Origin: Rubrivivax sp.
GTDB taxonomy: Bacteria > Pseudomonadota > Gammaproteobacteria > Burkholderiales > Burkholderiaceae_C
DNA: 64,000 nucleotides
NCBI GenBank assembly: GCA_020248945.1
Contig: JADCGQ010000021.1
Location: forward strand, 62,001-126,000
Reading direction: 5' to 3'
Shown: piece after piece, positions 26,701 to 38,700 of the stretch
Layout of the letters: each line of letters opens with the position of its first letter
Numbering within the stretch: position 1 is the first letter of the stretch
Translations under genes and position numbers: made by a program
Notes under the pieces: generated by a model
Databases searched by the model: none
What the model was told of the DNA's origin: nothing
Seen by the model: only the letters and a program-made list of their open reading frames with translations

Positions 26701-29700
26701 CGAACTCGAGTTCGCCCTGGGCACACGCACGCTGGCCTCGGCCAGCATTCCGGCGGCCGGGGCCGCGCTGCGCATCACCGGCGCCCTGGTTACCCTCACC
26801 GGCGTGGGGCCGACCACGCTGCCCACCACCGTGGTCAGCGCCAGTGGCGATCTGCGCCTGAACAGCCCAGGCAACGTGAGCCTGCCTTCGCTCTCGGTCA
26901 CTGCGAGCGATGTCAGTGTCAGCACGCCGGCCGCCATCTCGGTGGGCAGCTACACGGTGACTGGCGCGTCTAACGTGAACCTCAGCGCGGCCGGCAACAT
27001 CGCCATCGCCACGCCCAGCTTCGGCGGCGGCACGACCTCGCTGAGCAGCACCTTCGGTGCCATCGCCATGCCGGCTGCGCTGCAGGTCAGCAACGCCACG
27101 CTCAACCTGAACACCGCCACGGCGATGAGCTTCTCGAGCCTGCTGCTCGACAACGCCACGCTGGGCGGCACCTACTCGGGCACCGTGAGCGGTGCGTTCA
27201 ACGCACGCGGCGCCGCCGCGGCGCTGCGCAGCAGCGGCACGCTCACGACGCTGGGCACCACGACCACCGACTTCGCCGGCACCGCGGGTGACCTGCAGGT
27301 CTTCGACGGCCAGCAGTGGATCAACCAGGGCACGATCAACATCACGGGCGACGACCGGCTGTCCTTCCGGCTCGCCGTCTGTTGCAGCCTGACGCCGACG
27401 CTCACCAATGCCACGGGTGCGGTGATCAACCTCGACACCAGCAATGCGTCGCCGGTGGTGATGGACACCGGCCTGGCCCCGGTGTTGAACAACCTCGGCA
27501 CGCTGAACAAGAACAACAGCGCCGACCAGACCATCAACCTGTTTGCCAGCGGGTGGTTCGGCAGCTTCAACAACACGGGCACCGTCAACGTGGCCGGCGG
27601 TCGGCTGAGCATCGCCGGCAATGGCAACGACATCGGCACCTACGCACTGGCGTCGACGGCGAACCTGGCGTTCCTGCAAGGCACGCGCACGCTGGCCGCC
27701 GCCAGCAACCCGGCGGCCGGCACGCGGCTCACGGTGAGCGGCGGCAACGTCACCTTGCAGGCCGCGGGCGCCGCGACGACCTTGCTGCCGTTGTTCGTCG
27801 ACAGTTCGGCCAGCTTCACGGTGGCCAATGCCACCGACCTGACGCTGCCGCGGCTGGACGTGAGCGGCGGTGCGGCCGTCACCCTGGGCGCCAGCGGGCG
27901 CATCGCCCTGGCCACGGCCAACCTGGCCGGCGCCTCGACGCTGAACGCCACCGCCGTGGGCGAGGTGGCAGTCCCCTCACTGGCCATCACGGGCAATTCG
28001 GTCGCCACGCTCACGTCGACGGCAGGCGCGCTGGCGCTGGCCCCGGCGCTGGTGCTCAACGCTGGAACGCTGACGCTGAACACGCCCACGCCGCTGGTGT
28101 TCGACAGCATGGCGCTGACCAGCGCCACGCTGGGCGGCAATGCGGCCATCACCGTCAGCGGCGCCTTCACGGCCGCGGGCACGGGCGTCACGCTGCGTGG
28201 CACGGGCGGGCTCACGACCCAAGGCACATCGACGATCGACTTTGCGGGCGGTGTTCGCGAGCTCACGATCCTGGAGCGCCAGGTCTGGACCAACACCGGC
28301 ACCATCAACCTCAATGGCGACGACGCCATCTTCTTTGCGCTCTCGAGTTGCTGCAGCCTCGAGCCGACGATCAACAACGCCTCGGGCGCAGTCATCAACC
28401 TCAACACCAGCCACGCCAACCCTTTCAGCATGGACGGCGGGGTGCTGCCGGTGTTCAACAACGCCGGCACCCTGCGCAAGACCACCCCCGGTGCGCAGAC
28501 CGTCAACCTCCAGGCGGGCGGTTGGGTCGGCAGGTTCAACAACACCGGGCTCGTCGATGTCACGGCCGGCACGCTCAACTTTGTCGGCAACTTCAACCAG
28601 GGCGGCACGCTGCGGGTGGGCAGTGGCGCCACGCTGGGCGTTCTGAGCAACTTCACCAACGCCGCCACAGGCCTGATCACCGGCAGCGGCACGCTCAACC
28701 TCAACGCGAGCGGCTTCACCCACACGCTCACCAACCTGGGCACGCTGCAACCGGGTGGCGCGGGCAGCGCGGGCACGCTGGCCATCGTCGGCAATGTCGA
28801 CCTGACCGGCGGCACGCTGGCGCTCGACCTGGGCGGCACCACCGCCGGTGCCTCGGACCGTCTGGCCATCACCGGCAATGCCACGCTGGGGGGCACGGTG
28901 GCCACCAGCCTGATCGGCGGCTACACGCCGGCCACGGCCGACTTCGTGCCCATCGTCACGGCCACCGGCACGTCCAGCGGCACCTTCGCGGCGCTGACGG
29001 GCGCCGAGGGCTTCGTGGCCGGCTACCGGCTGGCGGCCAGCGAGGCCTCGCGCCTGGTGTTCGGCGGCGCCTCCGGCTTGCCGGTCCTGGTGTTCAGCAA
29101 CGCCGCGGGCGACCTCAACTGGGGCAACGCCGCCAACTGGGGCGGCAGCCTGCCCGGCGCCGGCCAGACGGCGGTGCTCAGCAGCGGCTTTGCTGTCACC
29201 CACGCCAGCGGCACGACCACGCTGGGCGGCCTGCGCATCTCCAGCGGCAGCAATGCGCTGGCGGTCACCGGTGGCAGCTTTGCCGTCAACTTCGACGCGC
29301 AGCTCGATGGCAGCCTCAGCATCGGCGGCACCGGCAGCGTCACGCTGGGCGGCCCGGTCAGCGGCACAGGTTCGCTGGTGGTGGGCAACGGCCGCAGCCT
29401 CACGGTCAGCGGCAGCGGCCGCATCGGCAGCCTCACGCTCGACGGCGGCCGGCTCGACGGCACCGGCAGCCTCACGGTGACCGGCGCCTTCAACGCCCAG
29501 GGCACAGGCGCGACGGTCTCGGGCACGGGCACCTTGCGCACGCAGGGCACGTCGACCGTCAACTTCACCAGCACCGGCGGCAGCCTCGTGGTGCAGAACA
29601 ACCGCCGCTGGGTCAACGAAGGCACGCTCACCATCGGTGGCGACGACCGCGTGCTGCTGGGCTCCGGCGTGTGCTGCACGGCGGACAACCCGCTGCTGGT

Positions 29701-32700
29701 GAACGCCAGCAGCGGCACGATCGTGCTCGCCAGCAGCAACACCTCTGCGCTGACGGGCAACACCTATGCCGTGGCCCGGGTTCAGAACGAGGGCCTGATC
29801 CGCAGCACGCTCGCCAGTGGCAGCGGCCTCTTCATCATTCCGCCAAGCGGCGGCTCCAGCACGGGCTTCTTCGACAACCAAGGCACCGTGCGGGTCGAAG
29901 CGGGCGCTTTGGCGATCAGGGCCGATGGCACCGACACCGGCCGCTACGAAGTGGCCACCGGCACTGGCTTGCGTTTCGAAGGCGGCGTGCGCAGTCTGCC
30001 CGCCAGTGCGCTCGACCTGGGCAGCGGCACGCGCCTGTCTGTCACAGGCGGCACGACGACGCTGGCCATGACAGGCGCGGCCGTGTTGCCGCCGGTCACG
30101 GTGTCCGGTGGTGTGCTCAACGTCGGCACCACCGGGTCGATCAGCGCGCCTGATTTCCTGCTGTCCGGCACTGGTGTGCTCAACCTCGGATCGGCCGGAC
30201 TGCCGGTGATCCTGTCCAGCAGCGACCTCGTCATCAGCGCGGGCACGCTGGGCTTCGATGGCGACATCACGCTGTCGAGCCTGGTGCTCAACGGCACGGG
30301 TCGGCTGGGTGGAGCAGGGCAGGTCACGGTGACGGGGGCCTTCCGCGCCGAAGGCAGCAGCCACGCGATCACCGGCCCGGGCACGCTGCGCACGCAGGGC
30401 ACGAGCACGGTCAACCTGTCCAGCATCGGCGCAGCGCTGTTCGTGGAGCGCGGCCGGCAGTGGATCAACACCGGCACGCTAACGCTGGCCGGCGACGACC
30501 AGATCAACTTCGGCGGCCTGAGCTGCTGCAGTGCCGACACGGCCCGCTTCGTCAACGCCAGCGGCGCGACACTGAACCTGACGACCAGCCACACCAATCC
30601 GTTGGTTGCGGCGGGCGTGCTGGCGGCGACGGTCGAGAACCAGGGCGCGCTGAACAAGTCCTTCGACGGCGCCCAGTTCATCGCCCTGAGGTCCAGCGGC
30701 AACGAAGGCCGCTTCGACAACACCGGTACCGTCAACGTGCTGGCCGGCAGCCTGCGCATTGGCGCCAGCGGCAACGACACGGGCCGCTATGTGCTGGCGC
30801 CCGCAGCGAGCCTGGCCTTCGGCACCGGTGCGCGCGTGCTGTCGCCGGCCAGCAACCCCACGGGGGGTGCCGGGCTGCTGATCAACGGTGCCGCCGTCAC
30901 GCTCGACGCGCCGGGCGGCGTGACGCTGCTGCCGTTGACGGTGAGCAGCGGCAGCCTGACAGTCGGCACCACCGGCAACTTCGTGGCGCCCAGCGTGCTC
31001 GTCAGCGGCGGGCAACTGGCCGTCACGGCCGCTGGTACCGTGAGCGTGCCGAGCCTCACCGTCAGCAGCGGCAGCGCGGCGCTCACGGCCAGCGGCGCCT
31101 TGAACGTGCCCACGCTGAGCCTGACCGGCGGCACCATTGCGCTGAGCTCCAACGCCGCGGCGCTGACGCTGCCGGCCAGCCTGACCGTAGTCAACGCCGA
31201 CCTGACGCTCAACTCGCCCATCGGCACCACGTTCACGGACCTCACGCTGGACAACAGCTTTCTGAGCGGCTCGAACGCCATCACCGTGAGCGGCAACTTC
31301 ATCGCGCGCGGCGCCATTGCCCGGCTGTTCCAGGGCAACGGCACGCTCACGACCACAGGCACCTCGAACATCGACCTGTCGACCGTCAACGGGCGCTTCG
31401 GCATCTACAACAGCTGGCGCTGGATCAACACCGGCACGCTGAATCTGGGCGGAGACGACCAGATCTACTTCTACTACACCACGCCGTCCGGCCAGAGCCC
31501 GACGCTGGTGAACACCGCGGGCGGCATCGTCAACGTCAACAGCACGAGCGCCACCCCGTTGTCGATGGACGTTGGCGTGACGCCGGTGTTCGACAACGCC
31601 GGCACGCTGAACAAGAACGCCGCAGGCGACCAGCTCTTGCAGGTGGCCAACGGCGGCTGGTTCGGCCGCTTCAGCAACACCGGCCTCGTGAACATCAACG
31701 CCGGCACGCTGCGCGTGGCCGGCAATGGCGTCGACACCGGCCGCTACGTGCTGGCCACCGACGCCCGCATCGGCATCACCGCGGGCACCCGCAGCCTGAG
31801 CAGCCTGAGCAACCCGAGCGGCGGCGCCGGCTTGTCCGTCAGCGGCGGCGCGGTGACGCTGGCCGGCGTGGCCGCCACCACGCTGCTGCCCATGACGGTG
31901 AGCGGCGGCAGCTTCACGGTGGACAGCATCGAGTCCTTGTCGGTGCCCAGCGTCACCGTCAGCGCCGGCAGCTTTGTCGGCCGCGCCACGACCACGGCCA
32001 CCGCCACGAGCGTGGCCGTCAGCGGCGGTTCGTTCAGCCTCGAAGGCGGCGGCAACGTGTCGGCGCCGAGCTTCTCGCTCAGCGGCGGCCAGGCCAGCTT
32101 CAGCTCGACGCTGGGTGCGCTCAGCCTGCCGGCCAACCTGACCGCCACCAGCTCGACGCTGACGCTCGATGCGCCCGTGGCGACGAACTTCACGAACCTG
32201 ACGCTGGAGTCGTCCGACCTGAATGGTGGCAACACCGTCAACGTCAGCGGCAACTTCATCGCGCGTGGCACCGGCGCCCGCCTGTACCTGGGCAGCGGCA
32301 CGCTCAACACCGCCGGCACCTCGACGGTCGAGTTCTCGACCGCCGGCGGCCGCATGAGCATCTACAACAGCTGGCGCTGGAACAACAGCGGCACGCTCAA
32401 CCTCAACGGCGACGACCAGTTCTACTTCTACTACACCACGCCCTCGGGGCAGACGCCCACGCTCGCCAACACGGCCAGTGGCGTCATCAACTTCAACAGC
32501 AGCAACGCCACGCTGGTGGCGATGGACGGCGGTGCACTGCCGCAGCTCATCAACGCCGGCGTCATCAACAAGAACGCGGCTGGCGTGCAGACGCTGCAAC
32601 TGGCCATGAGCGGCTGGGTCGGCAACTTCAGCAACACCGGCACGGTGAACCTCAACGCCGGCACGCTGCGCGTGCTGGGCAACGGCAACGACTCGGGCGC

Positions 32701-35700
32701 GTACCAGATGGCGGCATCGACGCTGCTGGAGTTCGGCCTCGGCACGCGCACGCTGTCGGCCACGGCCAGCCCGAGCGCCGGTGCCGGGCTGCGCATCACC
32801 GGCGGCGCCGTGACGCTGGACGTGGCCGAGAGCCTGACGCTGCTGCCCACCACCGTGACGGCCGGCTCGCTCGCGGTCAGCAGCACCGGCACGTTGAACC
32901 TGCCGAGCCTGGCCGTCAGCGGGGGTACGGTGAGCCTGGCGTCGTCCGACACGCTGACCGTTCCCAGTCTGGCACTGACCGGCGGCACGACGTCGCTGCG
33001 CTCGGGCCTCGGCGGCCTCGTGCTGCCGGCCAACCTGACCGTGACGGGCTCGACGCTGGAGCTGAACGCCCCGGTGGCCACGAACTTCACCAACCTGACG
33101 CTGGAGTCGTCCGACCTCAACGGCGGCAACACCGTCAACGTCAGCGGCAACTTCGTCGCCCGCGGCACCGGCGCCCGCCTGTACATCGGCAACGGCACCC
33201 TCAACACCAGCGGCACCTCAACGGTCGACTTCTCGACCGTGGGCGGCTCGATGGGCATCTTCAACAGCTGGCGCTGGGTGAACAGCGGCACACTCAACGT
33301 CAACGGTGACGACCGCGTCTACCTCTACTACACCAGCACTGGCGGCCAGGTGCCGACGCTGGTCAACGCCAGCGCGGGCACGATCAACCTGAACACCAGC
33401 AACGTGTCGCCAGTGGCCATGGACGGCGGGGTTTCGCCGCTGTTCAACAACCTGGGCACGCTGAACAAGAACGCGGGGGGTGTGCAGTCCTTGCAGGTCA
33501 CTGCCGGGGGCTGGATCGGCCGGTTCAACAACACCGGCACCGTGAACGTCAACGCCGGAACGCTGCGCGTGCTGGGCGATGGCGACGACACCGGCCGCTA
33601 CACGCTGGCCGCGGGTACCGAGATCGACTTTGCCCTGGGCACGCGCGAGCTGTCGGCCCTGGCCAACCCGACGGGCGGCAACCTGCTGCGCGTGAGCGGT
33701 GGCAGCCTGTCGCTGGCCACCGTAGGCACCGCGTCGACGCTGCCCTGGGTGGTGAGCGCGGGTGCGCTGGCGGTCACCTCCACCGGCACGCTCACCGTGC
33801 CTTCGCTCACCGTGACGGGCGGCAGCGCATCGCTGTCGGCCGCCGACACGCTCACGCTCGCTGCGCCCACCCTGAACGGCGGCACCACGACGCTGTCGGC
33901 GGGCCTGGGCGGCCTGCAGTTACCGGCGACGCTGACGGCCACCAACGCGACGCTGTCGCTGCAGTCGCCGACGCCCACGAGCTTCACGGCGCTGACACTG
34001 GACAACAGCCGCCTGGCCGGCAGCAACAACGTGCTCGTCAGCGGCGCCTTCCGCGCCCAGGGAGCGCGGGTCGATCTGCAGGGCACCGGCTCGCTCACCA
34101 CCCAGGGCACGAGTTCGATCGAGATGACGGGTACCGCCCAGGCGCTGTACGTGATGGACAGCTGGCGCTGGATCAACAGCGGCACGCTGGCGCTCAGCGG
34201 CGACGACCGCATCTACTTCAGCTACACCGGCGCCACCAGCCTGGTGCCGACGCTGCGCAATACCGCCACCGGCGTCATCAACATCAGCAGCAGCAACGCC
34301 ACGCCCTTCTCGATGGACGCGGGCGCCTTGCCGCTGCTCGACAACGCGGGCACCATCAACAAGACGGCGGCAGGGCTGCAGACCTTCCAGCTGTCTTCGG
34401 GCGGCTGGGTCGGCAGCTTCAACAACAGCGGCGAGGTCAACGTGTCGGCGGGCACGCTGCGGCTGCAGGCCAGCGGCAACGACACCGGCCGCTACACGCT
34501 GGCAGCGGCGGCCGAACTGGATCTGAACAGCGGCACGCGCGCGATGAGCGGCAACGCCAACCCCACGGGCGGCGCGGCGCTGCGCATCACCGGCGGCGCC
34601 ACCACGCTGAACGTCGGCAGTGCCACCACGGTGCTGCCCACCATCGTCAGTGGCGGCAGCCTCGCCGTCACGGCTGGTGGCGCGCTGACGGTGCCCAGCC
34701 TGACGGTGAGCGGCGCCAGCACCACGGCCAGCGTCAGCGCTGGCGGGACGCTGACGCTGTCGACTCTGGGCCTGACCGGCGGCACGACCACGCTCAGCTC
34801 CAGCCTGGCCGGCATCGTGCTGCCCAGCAATCTGGGCGTCACCAACGCCACGCTGCAGCTCAACGCGCCCGTCGGTACGGCACTGAACGACCTGACGCTC
34901 GACAACGCCGGGCTCGGTGGCTCGGCCACCGTCACGGTGGGTGGGCTGTTCAGGGCGCAAGGGGCGGCGGCCGAACTGCAAGGCAGCCTGGACTTCATCA
35001 CCACCGGCACGACGACGATGGACATGGCCGGCACGACCGGCGCGATTTCCATCGTCGACAGCGCGCGCTGGACGAACCAGGGCACCCTCACGCTGGGCGG
35101 CGACGACCGCATCCTGTTCGCCTTCAGCGCCGCCACGAACCTGGTGCCGACGCTGGTGAACGCCGCGAGCGGCGTCATCAACATCAGCTCCACCAATGCC
35201 GCCCCGATCACGATGGTCCCGGGCACGCGGCCCCTGCTCAGCAACGCCGGCACGATCAACAAGCTGGCCGCTGGCACGCAGAGCCTGACCGCGGCCAGTG
35301 GGGGCTGGATCGGCACCATCCGCAACACCGGCACGCTCAACGTCAACCTCGGCGAGCTGTCGCTGGTCGGCGACTTCTCCAACGCCGGCACGCTGGCCAT
35401 CGGCAACGCCGCCACGCTGGTCACCGACCGCGCCTTCACCAACGAGCTCGGCGGCGTCATCCGCAACACTGGCAGCTCGACGCTGCGCGTGGCCACGGGC
35501 TCGGGCGTGCTCGTCAACGAGGGTGTCATTGCGCCTGGCGGCGAGGGTGCCGTGGGCACACTCACCATCAACGGCAGCCTCACGCAAGCCAGCGGGCAGC
35601 TGCGGGTCGATGTCGGTGGCACCGCGCCTGGCAGCTTCGACCGCCTGGCCGTGGTGGGCGGCATGACCATCGGCGGCGGGCTGCGCATCAGCCAGCTCGC

Positions 35701-38700
35701 CGGCTACACGCCCGCGGTGACCGACTTCGCGCCGGTGCTGGCCGTCAGCGGCACCTCGACCGGCACCTTCTCGTCCATCACCGGCGCCGGCGGCTGGAGC
35801 GCCGGTTATCGCCTGGCCGCGGGCGAGGCGGCGCGTGTCATCTTCGGCGGCGGCAGCGGCACGGTGGGTGGCAGTTCGCTGGTCTTCACCAATGCCGGTG
35901 GCGACCTGAACTGGAACAACCCGCTCAACTGGAGCAGCAGCCTGTTGCCGGGCTTCGACGACAGTGCCGTGCTCAGCAGCGGCTTCACGGTCACCCATGC
36001 CAGCGGCAACACGCGCATCGTCGGCCTGCGTGTCAGCGAGGGCAATGCCCTGGCCATCAGCGGCGGCAGCTTCAATGTCGCCGGCCTGACTCAGCTGGGA
36101 GGCACTCTGTCGCTCAGCGGCACGGGAGCGGCCACCTTGGGAGGCGGGCTGGTGATCGATGCCGGGCGTCCGGGCACGATCAACGTGTCCAGCGGCCGCA
36201 GCCTCTTCGTGCGCGGCGGCGCCACCATCGGCGTGGCCGATGTCAGCGGTTCGCTCATCCTGGACGGCACCTCGAGCATCGCGACGCTCAATCTCATTGG
36301 CGGCACCGTGCGCGGGCTCGGCGACATGACCGTGTCGACGGCGTTCAACGTCGGCGCCGGCGCAGCCACGCCCACTCTGGGCGGCACCGGCTTGCTGACG
36401 ACCAGCGGCACGACGGTGGTCAACCTGTCCGGCGCGGCGGGTTCACTTCAGGTCGACGGCTCGCGGCACTGGCTCAACACCGGCACCATCAGCCTGCCCG
36501 GCGACGACAGCATCGTGCTCGGCGTGTCGGGCACTCCGGGCCTGTTGACCAACGCCAGCACGGGCGTCTTGTCGATCACGGGCACCGATGCGCAACCCTT
36601 TGCGCAATCCACCGCCAGCACGCTGGTCAACGCCGGCACCATCAACAAGACCGGCAGCGCCACGCAGCGCATTGCGCTGACCACCTTCGACCACACCGGC
36701 ACCCTCTCGATCGGTGCCGGCACGCTCGAGATCGGCGGCGGCAACGGCAGCGGTGCCATCGCCGTGGGCGAAGGCGCCACGCTGACGCTGTTCGCGGGCA
36801 CGCGCCGCGTCGGCGACACCGGCTTGCCCGATGGCGGTGGCCGCCTTCGCATCGCCGGCGGCACGCTGGAGATGAGCTCGGCCACGACCATCGACCTGCT
36901 GCCCACGAGCATCACCAGTGGCGCGCTGCGCGTCACCAGCGGTGGCGCCATTGACGTGAGCGAACTGTCGATGAGCGGCGGCTCGGCCACGCTCGACGCG
37001 GCCTCGGTGGTGACGCTGGTCTCGCTGACGCAGGCCGACTCGTCGCTGACCGTGCGCTCCGGTGCGCCCTCGGTGTTGCCGGCCGTGCTGTCGCTGAGCA
37101 ACAGCACGCTCACGCTGGAGACGCCGGCGGTCGCGTTGGCGTCGCTGACGCTCGCGGGCAGCCGAATCGGGGGCACAGCCGACATCACGATCGGCGACTC
37201 GCTGACCATCGGCGGCAGCGCCAACAGCGGCTTCACGGGCAGCGGCCTCATCACCACGGCCGGCACGACGCTGATCAACATCCCGGGTGCCGGGGGCACC
37301 GTCGAAGTCACCGGCACGCGAAGCTGGGTCAACAGCGGCGATCTGACGATTGCCGGCGACGACAGCATCACGCTGGGCTTTGGCGGCAGCGCTGGGAGCT
37401 TCGTCAACGATTCCGACGGCTTCGTGACGCTGGCAGGCAATGCAGCCAACCCGTTCACGCAGAGCGCGGCCAGCAGCATCGACAACCTCGGCACGCTGAG
37501 GAAGACCAGCGTGGGCACGCAGACGCTGAACGTCAGCACCTTCAACAACATCGGCAACGTGATCGTGTCCGCGGGCACGCTGCGCGTGGGCGGCGGCAGC
37601 GGCGCGGGCGGCTTCAGCACCGCGGCCGGCGCCACGCTGGCCTTCCACAGCGGCAGCCGCACGCTGCCGAGCACCGCCGTGCCCAGCGGCGCGGGCAATC
37701 TGCTCATCAGCGGCGGCACCATCAGCATCGACGACCGCTCGGGCGCGCCGCTGACGCTGCTGCCGCTCAGCGTGAGCAGCGGCAGTCTGCGCGTGAGCAG
37801 CAGCAACGCCATCGTGCTGCCCTCGCTGGCCTTGACGGGCGGCAGCCTGTCGCTCGACGCCGCCACCTCGGTGACGCTGCCACCGCTGAGCCTGGCCAGC
37901 ACGGGCCTGAGCGTGCGCGCCGGCACGGGCGTCAGCCTGCCTTCGGCCGTCAACCTGGTCGGCAGCACGCTGACACTGGAAAGCCCGGCCGTCACGTTCT
38001 CGGCGCTCACGATGTCGGGCTCGAGCATCGTCGGCGCCACCGACGTCACCGTCAGCGGCAACCTGTCGGTCATCGGCAGCAGCAACTCCACCATCGGCGG
38101 CAGCGGCAGCTTCACGACCGCCGGCACCACCACCGTCAATCTCACCAGCGGCACGGGCAGCCTCGTCGTGGCGGGCGGCCGCAACTGGATCAACACCGGC
38201 ACCATCGTGCTGCCGGGCGACGACGGCATCGTGCTGGGCAGTGGCACGGTCGGTGCGACGCTGACCAACACCTCGACCGGCACCTTCTCGGTCACCGGCA
38301 ACGTGAGCAACCCGGTGTCGCAGACGGCGGCGAGCACCTTCAACAACGCCGGCACCTTCACCAAGAGCGGCAGCGCGCTGCAGCGCCTGAACGTCAGCAC
38401 CTTCAACCACACCGGCTCGCTCGACATCGGCGCCGGCACGCTCGAGCTGACTGGTGGTGTGCACGCCGGCACCACGACGCTGGGCGCCGGCGCGGTGTTG
38501 TCTTTCGTGAGCGGTGAACGCACCCTGGCCGGCGCTGCCGTGCCCAGCGGCACCGGCGGCACGCTGCGCGTGGCCGGCGGCACGCTGACGCTCGATGACG
38601 CCGGCAGCGGCAGCCTGCCGCTGCTCGCCATCGTGCAGAGCGCCGGCACGCTGAACATCAGCAGCACCGGCGCGCTGACCACGCCGAGCCTCTCGCTCAC

